Assembly (NCBI GenBank): GCA_035499215.1
Contig: DATJZH010000137.1
Location: forward strand, 1 to 40,820
Reading direction: 5' to 3'
From: DATJZH01 sp035499215
GTDB lineage: Bacteria > Actinomycetota > Actinomycetes > Streptosporangiales > Streptosporangiaceae
Length of the DNA stretch: 40,820 bases
Part shown: positions 17,185 through 26,023 of the stretch, piece after piece
Position numbering within the stretch: the stretch's first letter is position 1
Layout of the letters: the number at the start of each line of letters is the position of its first letter
Program-made: the position numbers and the translations under genes
The notes under the pieces: model-generated
Told to the model about the DNA's origin: nothing
Seen by the model: the letters and a program-made list of their open reading frames with translations, nothing else
The model's database searches: none

Positions 17185-19128
17185 CTAGAGCCTCACCAGC
17201 AGGAGCGCGCCGACCAGCAGCACCGCGCCGACGAACATGGACAGCGCATATGACCGGACGAATCCGGTCTGCACCTTCCGCATCCGTCCCGAGGTGCCGC
17301 CGAGGCTGGCGGCGACAGTATTGACCAGGCCGTCCACGCCGCGATTGTCGAAATAGACCGACAGCCTGGTGAGCCACTGGCCGGGGCGCATCAGCAGCGA
17401 TTCGTTGATCGCGTCGCCGTACAGATCCTTGCGCGCCGCGACGGTGACGAGGGTGCCGGCCAGCGCGGTGACTGGCACATCACGCCGTGCGTAGAGCGCC
17501 CAGGCGATCGCGGCGCCGACCAGCACCAGCGCGAGCGCTGCGAGGCTCACCGGGGTGAAGATCCCGTGCGTTGTCGGCGGCGTGCCCACCACCGGGTAGA
17601 GGAAGTTCACCAGCCGGTTGCCGAGGATAAGGAACCCCCCGGCGCACAGCGACCCGATCGCGAGCACGACCATGGGCGAGGTCATCACCGGCGGCGCCTC
17701 ATGCGGATGGGCCTTCTCGTGCCAGCGGCGCTCGCCGGTGAAGGTCATGATCACGACCCTGGTCATGTAGAAGGCGGTGATGCCCGCGCCGAGCAGCGCG
17801 GCGGTGCCGAGTATCGCCCCGGAGGTGCCGCCCTTGTCGAAGGCCGCCTCGATGATCGGGTCCTTGGTGTAGAAGCCGGAGAACGGCGGGATGCCGATGA
17901 TCGCGAGGTAGCCGAACAGGAAAGTGACGAAAGTGACCGGCATGACCGAGCGCAGCCCGCCGAACCGGCGCATGTCCACCTCGTCGTTCATCTCATGCTT
18001 GACCGACCCGGCGCCGAGGAACAGGCCGGCCTTGAAGAAGCCGTGCGCGAGCAGGTGGGCGATCGCGAACGCGTATCCGGCCGGGCCGAGCCCGGCCGCC
18101 AGCATCATGTAGCCGATCTGGCTCATCGTCGAGCCGGCCAGCGCCTTCTTGATGTCGTCCTTCGCGCAGCCGATGATCGCGCCGAACAGCAGCGTGGCGG
18201 CGCCGACGATCGCCACGGCCAGCAGGGCATCGGGCGACAGATCGAAGATCGGATTGGACCTGACGATCAGGTACACCCCGGCGGTGACCATGGTGGCGGC
18301 GTGAATGAGGGCCGACACCGGAGTGGGGCCCTCCATCGCGTCGAGCAGCCAGGACTGCAGCGGCAGCTGGGCCGACTTGCCGCACGCGCCGAGCAGCAGC
18401 AGCAGCCCGATCGCGGTGACGGTGCCCCGGCTCGCGCCGCCGACCGCGCCGAAGACGCCGGTGAAGCTCACCGAGCCGAAGGTCGCGAACATCAGCATGA
18501 TCGCCAGAGACACCCCGGCGTCGCCCACCCGGTTGGCGATGAATGCCTTCTTCGCCGCGGTCGCCGCGGTCGGCTTGTACTGCCAGAACCCGATCAGCAG
18601 GTAGGAGGCGAGGCCGACGCCCTCCCACCCCGCGTACAGGCCGAGGTAGTTGTCGGCGAGCACCAGCAGCAGCATGGCGGCCAGGAAAAGATTCATGTAG
18701 CCAAAAAATCGCCGCCGCTCCGGGTCCTGCGACATGTAGCCGACGGCGAAGATGTGAATCAGGGCGCCGACGCCCGTGATGAGCAGCACGAAGCAGATCG
18801 ACAGCGGGTCGAGCTGCAGGCCGATGGGAACGTGCAGCCGGCCGACGTCGAACCAGGTGAACAGGGTCAGGTCCCTGCTGCGCTGGCTGGCCGGATAGCT
18901 GAGCATCGCGGCGAACGCGATTGCGCCGTAGCAGAACGCGGCGACTGGCATGGCGACGCCGAGCAGGTGCCCCCAGGAGTTGGTGCGCTTTCCGCCGAGC
19001 AGCAGGATCACGGCGCCGGCCAGCGGGAACGCCAGGAGCAGCCACGCCGCGCGCTGCACGCCGGCAGCCGGAAGGCTGGTCATGACCGTCGCCGGCGGCA
19101 TCAGCGCGCCGGCCTGAGAGCCTGTCAC
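17185..19128 (-). CDS. nuoL: NADH-quinone oxidoreductase subunit L
   Basis: This is the largest antiporter-like subunit, which in complex I carries the long lateral helix that couples the proton channels. The product is 647 aa with about 16 membrane segments. It has GLYAGWEGVGLASYLLIGFW (E169), KKAFIANRVGD, SWLLDAMEGPTPVSALIHAATMV-like sequence and KKALAGSTMSQIGYM. A long C-terminal helix follows, as in the family. The start is GTG at 19128 with GAGAGG 6 nt upstream. Unlike most genes in the cluster it does not overlap its neighbour: 88 nt containing a strong hairpin separate it from nuoK. Confidence 0.96.
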   Translation of the reverse strand: MTGSQAGALMPPATVMTSLPAAGVQRAAWLLLAFPLAGAVILLLGGKRTNSWGHLLGVAMPVAAFCYGAIAFAAMLSYPASQRSRDLTLFTWFDVGRLHVPIGLQLDPLSICFVLLITGVGALIHIFAVGYMSQDPERRRFFGYMNLFLAAMLLLVLADNYLGLYAGWEGVGLASYLLIGFWQYKPTAATAAKKAFIANRVGDAGVSLAIMLMFATFGSVSFTGVFGAVGGASRGTVTAIGLLLLLGACGKSAQLPLQSWLLDAMEGPTPVSALIHAATMVTAGVYLIVRSNPIFDLSPDALLAVAIVGAATLLFGAIIGCAKDDIKKALAGSTMSQIGYMMLAAGLGPAGYAFAIAHLLAHGFFKAGLFLGAGSVKHEMNDEVDMRRFGGLRSVMPVTFVTFLFGYLAIIGIPPFSGFYTKDPIIEAAFDKGGTSGAILGTAALLGAGITAFYMTRVVIMTFTGERRWHEKAHPHEAPPVMTSPMVVLAIGSLCAGGFLILGNRLVNFLYPVVGTPPTTHGIFTPVSLAALALVLVGAAIAWALYARRDVPVTALAGTLVTVAARKDLYGDAINESLLMRPGQWLTRLSVYFDNRGVDGLVNTVAASLGGTSGRMRKVQTGFVRSYALSMFVGAVLLVGALLLVRL

Positions 19129-19181
19129 CTGCTACCTCTCTGCCGTGGTCGGCCCCCTGGAGGCAGGGCGCCCCCTGGATG

Positions 19182-19211
19182 AAGCCCCTGGCCGCTGACG
19201 GCCCGGGGCTT
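19182..19211 (-). terminator. Strong hairpin in the nuoK-nuoL gap
   Basis: AAGCCCC, one mismatch, GGCCG, a CTGA loop, CGGCC, one mismatch and GGGGCTT form a 12-bp stem with a tetraloop. It begins 5 nt after the nuoK stop on the transcribed strand and ends 53 nt before the nuoL start. It may act as a partial terminator, an RNA processing point or a stabiliser that sets nuoA-K and nuoL-M-N at different levels. There is no U-tract. Confidence 0.5.
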
Positions 19212-19216
19212 GCTGG

Positions 19217-19519
19217 TCAATATTTCAGCAGGTTCGCGTCATCCACGGACGCGGACCTTCGGGTTCGGTAGATCGCGGTCAGGATCGCCAGCCCGACTAC
19301 AACCTCGGCTGCGGCCACCACCATCACGAAGAACGCGATGACCTGGCCGTCGAGGCCGCCGTGCATCCGGGCGAAGGCGACGAACGCCAGGTTGACCGCG
19401 TTCAGCATCAGCTCGACGCACATGAAGATGACGATCGCGTTCCTGCGGATGAGCACCCCGACGCCGCCGATGACGAACAGGATCACCGCCAGCGCGACGA
19501 AGTGGCCCGGGCTTACCAC
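19217..19519 (-). CDS. nuoK: NADH-quinone oxidoreductase subunit K
   Basis: This small membrane subunit of complex I has 100 aa and three transmembrane helices. The two conserved membrane glutamates of the proton path are present at E36 (VELMLNAVN) and E72 (AAAEVVVGLA), at the same positions as in the E. coli subunit. The start is GTG at 19519, overlapping the nuoJ stop by 7 nt. Its end is followed by the hairpin that separates it from nuoL. Confidence 0.95.
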   Translation of the reverse strand: MVSPGHFVALAVILFVIGGVGVLIRRNAIVIFMCVELMLNAVNLAFVAFARMHGGLDGQVIAFFVMVVAAAEVVVGLAILTAIYRTRRSASVDDANLLKY

Positions 19520-20358
19520 CGGGCCTCCTCGGGCTCGCTGTCACCGGCGGACTGTCTGTCACCGGCGGACCCCGCGTCGCTCGCGGTGCCTTCGGGCGTG
19601 CCGCCGCCGATCGCGCCGGCGGGCAGCTGGCCGCCGTCCTCGCCCCGGCTGGAGATCGCCTGGCTGACCGACAGCGCGGACGTCGACCCGTCTGGCAGCA
19701 GCGCGGGCATGTCGACGGCGTTGTGCCGGGCGTAGGTGCCGGGGCCTGGCAGCGGAGCCGGATGACCGCCGGCCACCCGCTGCCGTGCCCTGATCCGCTG
19801 CGTCAGCTTCGGGCGGGTGCGCTCCCGGTGGGCGAGCACCATGGCCCCGAGCGCTGCAGTGATCAGCAGCGCGCTGGTGACCTCGAAGGGGAACACGTAG
19901 GTGGTGAAGATGAGCGTGGCGAGGCTGCCGACATTCGTCGCGCCGTAGGCCGGCCGGCCGGCGGCGGCCGGGCCGATGACCGCGTGCCCGATCGTCAGGC
20001 TGAGCAGCACGAGCAGGCCGATCCCGGCCAGGCCGGCGGCGAGCCGCTGGCCCTTGATCGTCTCCACGATCGAGTCAGCCGACGTCACGCCGACGATCAT
20101 CAGCACGAACAGGAACAGCATCAGGACGGCGCCGGTGTAGACGATCACCTGGACGAAGGCCAGGAACGGCGCGCCGAGCATCGCGTAGAAGACGGCCAGC
20201 GACAGCATCACCACAGCGAGCAGCACAGCGCAGTGCACTGCGCGCCGGGCCACGACCATGCCGAGCCCCGCCGTCACGGAAAGGATGGCCAGCAGCCAGA
20301 ACGCTATTCCGCGGGCGTTGTCGGCGACACTGGCGGCAACGACGACCGAGGTGCTCAT
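19513..20358 (-). CDS. nuoJ: NADH-quinone oxidoreductase subunit J
   Basis: This complex I membrane subunit has five transmembrane segments in residues 15-185, including the FVQVIVYTGAVLMLFLFVLMI helix with a pi-bulge tyrosine. The product is 281 aa, longer than the enterobacterial form (184 aa), because of a C-terminal cytoplasmic tail of about 90 residues rich in Gly, Pro, Ser and Ala. Such tails are common in actinobacteria and have no known role. Its ATG at 20358 overlaps the nuoI stop by 4 nt. Confidence 0.94.
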   Translation of the reverse strand: MSTSVVVAASVADNARGIAFWLLAILSVTAGLGMVVARRAVHCAVLLAVVMLSLAVFYAMLGAPFLAFVQVIVYTGAVLMLFLFVLMIVGVTSADSIVETIKGQRLAAGLAGIGLLVLLSLTIGHAVIGPAAAGRPAYGATNVGSLATLIFTTYVFPFEVTSALLITAALGAMVLAHRERTRPKLTQRIRARQRVAGGHPAPLPGPGTYARHNAVDMPALLPDGSTSALSVSQAISSRGEDGGQLPAGAIGGGTPEGTASDAGSAGDRQSAGDSEPEEARW

Positions 20359-20903
20359 GGTGCTTCTCCGGTTTCCTCGTCAGCCGCCTGACCGGCCGGC
20401 GCCGAGCCGCCGAGCAGGTAGTAGTCCTCTTCGGTCTCGCCGAGCCGCATCGGGTGCGGGGGGGCCTCCATGCCCGGCTGCAGCGGCGCGACCAGCTGTT
20501 CCTTGGTCCAGATCAGGCTCTCCCTGCTGTCGTCGGCCAGCTCGTAGTCGTTGGTCATGGTCAGTGCCCTGGTCGGGCAGGCCTCGACGCACAAGCCGCA
20601 CAGGATGCAGCGCAGGTAGTTGATCTGATAGACGCGCCCGTACCGTTCCCCGGGGGAGAAACGTTCTTCGGCGGTGTTGTCGGCGCCCTCGACGTAAATG
20701 GCATCGGCGGGACACGCCCAGGCGCAGAGCTCGCAGCCGATGCATTTCTCCAGGCCATCCGGCCAGCGGTTGAGCTGGTGCCTGCCGTGGAACCGGGGCG
20801 CCGTCGGCTCCTTTTCCTCCGGGTACTGGACGGTGTCGACTTTCTTGAACATCTGCCGGAAGGTGACGCCGAACCCCTTGACCGGGTTCAGGAAGTCAGG
20901 CAT
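20355..20903 (-). CDS. nuoI: NADH-quinone oxidoreductase subunit I (two [4Fe-4S])
   Basis: This ferredoxin-like subunit of the peripheral arm carries clusters N6a and N6b towards quinone. The product is 182 aa. Ligands are C54, C57, C60, C64 (CIGCELCAWAC) and C99, C102, C105, C109 (CILCGLCVEAC). The ATG at 20903 (MPDFLNPVKGFG) is chosen: GGAGG lies 7 nt upstream and it overlaps the nuoH stop by 8 nt. The frame runs open to 21044, but that part is a shadow of nuoH. The C-terminus has an acidic tail. Confidence 0.95.
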   Translation of the reverse strand: MPDFLNPVKGFGVTFRQMFKKVDTVQYPEEKEPTAPRFHGRHQLNRWPDGLEKCIGCELCAWACPADAIYVEGADNTAEERFSPGERYGRVYQINYLRCILCGLCVEACPTRALTMTNDYELADDSRESLIWTKEQLVAPLQPGMEAPPHPMRLGETEEDYYLLGGSAPAGQAADEETGEAP

Positions 20904-22266
20904 CGGTGACCTCCTTGACAGTGCTGTCGGCCTCGATAATTCCGGCCCCGGCCACCGCGCCGGGGCCGGCGCCGTGGTAGTGCGGCAGGTCCATGGGCGG
21001 CACCGGGAAGCCGTGCTCGGCCTCGTCGGCGGCGTCGGCCTCATCCTGCGCCGCGGCCGCGCGGCTCTTGCGCTGCGCGGCCGCGTCGAAGGACCAGATG
21101 AGCAGCATCAGCACCACGATGATGCCGCCGGCCACCAGGTACACCGCGACGCCGCCGCCCTGCCGGTGGTAGACCCGGAAGGTCGCGACGATGAGCGTCC
21201 AGGCCAGCGCGGCCGGGATGAGCACCTTCCAGCCGAGCGCCATCAGCTGGTCGTAGCGGATCCGGGGCAGCGTCCCGCGCAGCCAGATGAAGCAGAACAG
21301 CAGGACCGCGACCTTGCCCAGGAACCATAGCACCGGCCACCAGCCGCTGTTAGCTCCGGACCAGACGGTAATCGGCCAGAACGCCCGCCAGCCGCCGAGG
21401 AACAGGGTCACGGCCAGCCCCGAGACGGTGATCATGTTGACGTACTCGGCGAGATAGAACAGCGCGAACTTCAGCGACGAGTACTCGGTGTGGAAGCCGC
21501 CGACCAGCTCGCCCTCGCCCTCGGGCAGGTCAAAGGGGAGCCGGTTGGTCTCGCCGACCATGGTGATCAGGTAGATCACGAACGAGGGAAGCAGCAGGAT
21601 CGCGAACCAGGACGGCCAGTGGAAGATGTCGCCGCCCAGCCGGAACGGGGCGCCGTGCGCCTGGGCCGCGACGATGGACGTCGTCGACAGTGATCCGGCA
21701 TACAGGAAGACCGGCACGAAGGCCAGCCCCATGGCGATCTCGTAGCTGATCACCTGGGCGGACGACCGGAGGCCGCCGAGCAGCGAGTACGGCGAGTTGG
21801 ACGCCCAGCCCGCCAGCACGATCCCGTAGACGCCCATCGAGCTCATCGCCAGCACCAGCAGGACCGCGACGGGGAGATCGGCCAGCTGCAGCGGGGTGTA
21901 GACGCCGAAGATGGAGACGATCGGGCCGAACGGGATGATCGAGAAGCTGATGAACGCGGGGATTGCCGCGACGGCCGGCGCCAGCACGAACAGCAGCTTG
22001 TCCACGCCGCGCGGGATGATGTCTTCCTTCAGCGGCAGCTTGATGCCGTCCATCAGCGACTGGAGCAGGCCGAATTTCCCGGCCCGGTTCGGCCCCGGGC
22101 GCTGCTGCATCCGGCCGATCACCCGCCGCTCGGCCCAGATCATGAACAGGGTGGTCAGCATCAGGAACGCGAAGATGGCCACGACCTTCAGGAGTATCAG
22201 CCACCAGGGCTGATGCCCGAAGCTGTACAGCGTCGGGTCGGCCGGGCCGGCCGCCACGGCGGTCAT
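20896..22266 (-). CDS. nuoH: NADH-quinone oxidoreductase subunit H
   Basis: This membrane subunit forms part of the quinone chamber and links the peripheral arm to the proton pumps. The product is 456 aa with eight transmembrane segments. Typical features include RRVIGRMQQRPGPNRAGKFG, the acidic loop ETNRLPFDLPEGEGELVGG and RYDQLMALGWKVLIP. The C-terminal cytoplasmic extension of about 60 residues (from about 395) is charged and Ala-rich, as in actinobacterial relatives. It starts at ATG 22266 with an ATGA overlap with nuoG. Confidence 0.95.
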   Translation of the reverse strand: MTAVAAGPADPTLYSFGHQPWWLILLKVVAIFAFLMLTTLFMIWAERRVIGRMQQRPGPNRAGKFGLLQSLMDGIKLPLKEDIIPRGVDKLLFVLAPAVAAIPAFISFSIIPFGPIVSIFGVYTPLQLADLPVAVLLVLAMSSMGVYGIVLAGWASNSPYSLLGGLRSSAQVISYEIAMGLAFVPVFLYAGSLSTTSIVAAQAHGAPFRLGGDIFHWPSWFAILLLPSFVIYLITMVGETNRLPFDLPEGEGELVGGFHTEYSSLKFALFYLAEYVNMITVSGLAVTLFLGGWRAFWPITVWSGANSGWWPVLWFLGKVAVLLFCFIWLRGTLPRIRYDQLMALGWKVLIPAALAWTLIVATFRVYHRQGGGVAVYLVAGGIIVVLMLLIWSFDAAAQRKSRAAAAQDEADAADEAEHGFPVPPMDLPHYHGAGPGAVAGAGIIEADSTVKEVTDA

Positions 22267-24692
22267 CGCGCGCTCTGCAGCGTCACGACCGAGCCGTGGC
22301 CGGCGCCGAGCTCGGCGCGCACCGCGCAGCCGGCCGAATTGGTCGGCAGCCAGACCACCCGGTTGGGCATGTCAGTGATCTCCACTTCAACGGTGACGGA
22401 GCCGCGCCAGGTGGCGACAGTGACCTTGCCGCCTCCCGCCGTCCCGGCTTCCTCGGCCGTCCACGCCGACATTTTCGCGACCGCCCGGCGGGCCGTGCCG
22501 GCCAGATTCGGCTCGCCGTCCTGCATGCGGCCGCAGTCGAGGAGATTGTGCCAGGTGGCCAGCAGCGCATGGCCGGGGCCCGGCTGCTGCGGGCCGGCTG
22601 GCACCCGCCCGCTAGCGGCCGCCCCGGCGGTGGCCGGCACCGCGGCGCCCAGCCCGGCCAGCTCGCGCCGAGCCGCTGCGGCGTCGGGCAGGCCGAGATG
22701 GATATCCATCTCGTCGGCCAGCGAGGCCAGCACCCGCAGATCCGGCTGGGCGGCCGGGACCTGCAGCGCGGGGCCGAACGTGCCCGTCCTGCCTTCCCAG
22801 TTCACGAACGTGCCGGCCTTCTCCGACACGGCGGCTACCGGGAACACGACGTCGGCCCGGTCAGTGACCGCGCTGGCCCGCAGCTCCAGGCTGACGACGA
22901 ATCCGGCGCTTTCCAGCGCCGCCAGCGCCGCCGCGGGGTCGGGCAGATCGGCGGGATCAACCCCGGCGAGAACCAGCGCCTCGATCTCGCCGGCGGCGGC
23001 GGCGGCCAGGATCTGCCCGGTGTCGCGGCCCGGCGCGGCCGGCAGCGAGGCGACTCCCCAGGCGCGAGCCAGGTCAGCCCGCGCCGCGTCGTCGGCGACC
23101 CGGCGGCCGCCCGGCAGCAGCGTGGGCAGCGCGCCGGCCTCGATCGCGCCGCGCTCGCCTGCCCGGCGGGGGATCCAGGCCAGCTGCGCGCCGGTCTGCC
23201 CGGCCAGCTCGGCAGCCGCCGACAGCCCGCCGGCCACCTCGGCCAGCCGCTCGCCGGCGACGATCATCGCGCCGGGCTGGCGCAGCGCGGCCACCGCCGC
23301 GCTGGCCGCGTCATCAAGGTCCCGGCCGGCCGCCAGCCGGCTCAGCAGCGCGGCCTCGCCGCCCGGCACGGCGGGCAGCAGCACGCCCGACAGCCGGGCC
23401 AGGCCGGGGCTGGCCAGCGCAGCCAGCGAGTATACCGTCAGGGCGGCGGCGCGGACCGCCTTGCGCAGCCGCAGGAACACGATGGGGGATTCATCCTGCG
23501 GCTCGAAGCCGGCCAGCAGCACGGCGGGCGCCCGCGCCAGGCTGGCGTAGCTGATCGGCATGCCGCGGCCGGCCACCCGGTCAGCGAGGAACCGCGTCTC
23601 CTCGGCCGAGTGCGGGCGGGCCCGCATGTCGATGTCGTTGCTCTGCAGCGCCAGCCGGGCGAACTTCGCGTAGGCGTAGGAGTCTTCCAGGGTCAGCCGG
23701 CCGCCGGTGAGAACTCCCGCCCGGCCGCGCGCGGCGGTCAGGCCGCGCGCGGCGAATTCCAGCGCTTCCGGCCAGGATGCCGGCTCCAGCACCCCCGCCT
23801 CATCGCGGATCAGCGGGACGGCGAGCCGGTCGGGCTGGGTGGCGTAAGTGAAAGCCCAGCGGCCCTTGTCGCAGTTCCACTCCTCGTTGACCTCCGGGTC
23901 GTTGCCGGCCAGGCGCCTGGTGACCGCGCCCCGCCGGTGGTCGGTGCGCTGCCTGCAGCCCGATGCGCAGTGCTCGCACACGCTGGGCGTGGATACCAGG
24001 TCATACGGGCGGGCCCGGAACCGGTACGAGGCGCCGGTGAGCGCGCCGACGGGACAGATCTGCACCGTGTTGCCGGAGAAGTAGGAGTCGAACGGCACCC
24101 CGTCGGCGACGCCGACCTGCTCCTTCGGGCCCCGGTCGAGCAGGTCGATCAGCGGGTCGCCGGCGATCTGCTCGGCGAACCTGGTGCACCGGGCGCACTG
24201 GACGCAGCGCTCGCGGTCCAGCAGCACCTGCGCCGACAGCGCGATGGGCTTGGCGAAGGTGCGCTTGGCGCCGCTGAACCTGGTCTCGCCCGCGCCGGTG
24301 GACATCGCCTGGTTCTGCAGCGGGCACTCGCCGCCCTTGTCGCACATCGGGCAGTCCAGCGGATGGTTGATCAGCAGCAGCTCCATCACGCCGCGCTGGG
24401 CCTTCTCGGCCACCTCGGAAGTCAGCTGGGTCCGGACCACCATGCCGTCGGTGCAGGTCGTCGTGCAGGAGGCGAGCGGCTTGGGCTGCCCGTCCACACT
24501 CACCAGGCATTGCCGGCAGGCACCGACCGGGTCGAGCAGCGGGTGGTCGCAGAACCGCGGAATCTGGATGCCGAGCTGCTCGGCGGCGCGGATCACCAGC
24601 GTGCCCTTGGGAACTGTGATCTCGAAGCCGTCGATGGTGACGGCCACCCCGTCCGCGGGCCGGGCGGTCTCCTGACTGGCCTGCACTGTCAT
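22263..24692 (-). CDS. nuoG: NADH-quinone oxidoreductase subunit G (Fe-S chain)
   Basis: This peripheral-arm subunit carries the iron-sulfur chain. The product is 809 aa. The [2Fe-2S] N1b ligands are C48, C59, C62, C76. N5 ligands are H110, C114, C117, C123. N4 ligands are C163, C166, C169, C213. A further set C239-x2-C242-x3-C246 and C274 matches the extra N7 cluster, which is present only in some lineages. A degenerate molybdopterin-oxidoreductase-like C-terminal region follows (about 280-800). It overlaps nuoF and nuoH by 4 nt each. A long open frame on the opposite strand is a GC-composition artefact. Confidence 0.95.
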   Translation of the reverse strand: MTVQASQETARPADGVAVTIDGFEITVPKGTLVIRAAEQLGIQIPRFCDHPLLDPVGACRQCLVSVDGQPKPLASCTTTCTDGMVVRTQLTSEVAEKAQRGVMELLLINHPLDCPMCDKGGECPLQNQAMSTGAGETRFSGAKRTFAKPIALSAQVLLDRERCVQCARCTRFAEQIAGDPLIDLLDRGPKEQVGVADGVPFDSYFSGNTVQICPVGALTGASYRFRARPYDLVSTPSVCEHCASGCRQRTDHRRGAVTRRLAGNDPEVNEEWNCDKGRWAFTYATQPDRLAVPLIRDEAGVLEPASWPEALEFAARGLTAARGRAGVLTGGRLTLEDSYAYAKFARLALQSNDIDMRARPHSAEETRFLADRVAGRGMPISYASLARAPAVLLAGFEPQDESPIVFLRLRKAVRAAALTVYSLAALASPGLARLSGVLLPAVPGGEAALLSRLAAGRDLDDAASAAVAALRQPGAMIVAGERLAEVAGGLSAAAELAGQTGAQLAWIPRRAGERGAIEAGALPTLLPGGRRVADDAARADLARAWGVASLPAAPGRDTGQILAAAAAGEIEALVLAGVDPADLPDPAAALAALESAGFVVSLELRASAVTDRADVVFPVAAVSEKAGTFVNWEGRTGTFGPALQVPAAQPDLRVLASLADEMDIHLGLPDAAAARRELAGLGAAVPATAGAAASGRVPAGPQQPGPGHALLATWHNLLDCGRMQDGEPNLAGTARRAVAKMSAWTAEEAGTAGGGKVTVATWRGSVTVEVEITDMPNRVVWLPTNSAGCAVRAELGAGHGSVVTLQSAR

Positions 24693-26023
24693 CGGGCGGG
24701 CTCCCTGGCACTCGGGCTGGCTTGCGGCAGCTCGCCGAAGAGGGTCGAGGCCGCGGGGTCGAACGGGCAGCCTCCCCGCTTCTGGTGCTCGATGTACTCA
24801 TCCCTGAAATGCCTGATCGATGAGATGACCGGCATGCCAGCGGCGTCACCCAGGGCGCAGAACGCCCGGCCGACTATGTTGTCGCAGATGTCCAGGAGCT
24901 TCTCCAGGTCTGCCTCGCTGCCCTCGCCGCGCTCGAGCTGGTCGAGCACCTGCACCATCCAGTAGGTTCCCTCACGGCACGGCGTGCACTTGCCGCAGGA
25001 CTCGTGCTGGTAGAACTCGGTCCACCGCAGCACGACGCGGACCACGCAGGTGGTGTCGTCGAAAATCTGCAGCGACCGGGTGCCGAGCATTGACCCGGCT
25101 GCCGCCACCGACTCGTAGTCAAGCGGCACGTCCAGGTGCTCGGCGGTGAACAGCGGCGTGGACGACCCGCCAGGCGTCCAGAATTTCAGCGCGTGGCCGG
25201 CCCGGATGCCGCCGGACAGCTCGAGCAGCTCGCGCAGCGTGGTGCCGAGCGGCGCCTCGTACTGCCCGGGCGTGGTGACGTGACCGGACAGCGAGAAGAT
25301 CCCGAGCCCCGCGGATTTCGCGGTGCCCATCCCGGCGAACCAGTCCGCGCCGTTCGCCAGGATGTACGGCACGCTGGCGATCGACTCCACGTTGTTGACC
25401 ACGGTGGGGCAGGCGTACAGGCCGGCGATCGCCGGAAACGGCGGCTTGAGCCGGGGCTGGCCGCGGAAGCCCTCCAGCGAGTCGAGCATTGCCGTTTCCT
25501 CGCCGCAGATGTAGGCGCCGGCGCCGGAGTGCACGACGATGTCCAGGCTGAACCCTGAGCCGAGGATGTTGCTGCCGAGGTAGCCGGCGCCGTAGGCCTG
25601 CTTCACTGCCAGGTGCAGGCGGCGGATCACGTGCAGCACCTCGCCGCGCACGTAGATGAACGCCTGCCTGGCCCTGATCGCGTAGGCGGCGATCACCATG
25701 CCCTCGATCAGCGCCTGCGGGTTCGCCAGCCCCAGCGGGGTGTCCTTGCAGGCGCCGGGCTCGGATTCGTCGGCGTTGACCACCAGGTAATGCGGCTTGC
25801 GGTCGCCCTGCGGGATGAATCCCCACTTCACGCCGGTCGGGAACCCCGCGCCGCCGCGGCCGCGCAGCCCGGAGGCCTTCATGATGCCGATGACGTCGTC
25901 AGGATGCATCGCCAGCGCCTTGGGCAGCGCCTGGTACCCGCCGGAGCGCAGGTAGGCGCCGAGCAGGAAAGAATCCGGCTCGTCCCAGCGAGCGGTCAGA
26001 ACCGGGTCGAGAACCGATGTCAC
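24689..26023 (-). CDS. nuoF: NADH-quinone oxidoreductase subunit F (NADH/FMN)
   Basis: This subunit accepts hydride from NADH on FMN and passes electrons to cluster N3. The product is 444 aa. The nucleotide-binding motif GRGGAGFPTG is at 55-64, the FMN-site segment VVNADESEPGACKD at 81-94 and GAGAYICGEETA at 167-178. N3 ligands are C343, C346, C349 and C389. The GTG at 26023 overlaps the nuoE stop by 4 nt. All catalytic features are intact. Confidence 0.96.
   Translation of the reverse strand: MTSVLDPVLTARWDEPDSFLLGAYLRSGGYQALPKALAMHPDDVIGIMKASGLRGRGGAGFPTGVKWGFIPQGDRKPHYLVVNADESEPGACKDTPLGLANPQALIEGMVIAAYAIRARQAFIYVRGEVLHVIRRLHLAVKQAYGAGYLGSNILGSGFSLDIVVHSGAGAYICGEETAMLDSLEGFRGQPRLKPPFPAIAGLYACPTVVNNVESIASVPYILANGADWFAGMGTAKSAGLGIFSLSGHVTTPGQYEAPLGTTLRELLELSGGIRAGHALKFWTPGGSSTPLFTAEHLDVPLDYESVAAAGSMLGTRSLQIFDDTTCVVRVVLRWTEFYQHESCGKCTPCREGTYWMVQVLDQLERGEGSEADLEKLLDICDNIVGRAFCALGDAAGMPVISSIRHFRDEYIEHQKRGGCPFDPAASTLFGELPQASPSAREPAR

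Noticed and set aside
15531..19182. Long plus-strand frames opposite nuoL and nuoM
   Set aside because: They are antisense shadows with repetitive Asp/Gln/His/Arg composition, and the opposite strand encodes clear complex I subunits.
22296..24965. 889-residue open frame on the plus strand opposite nuoG
   Set aside because: It mirrors the third-position GC bias of nuoG, is rich in Arg/Gly/Gln without domains, and has no ribosome binding site.
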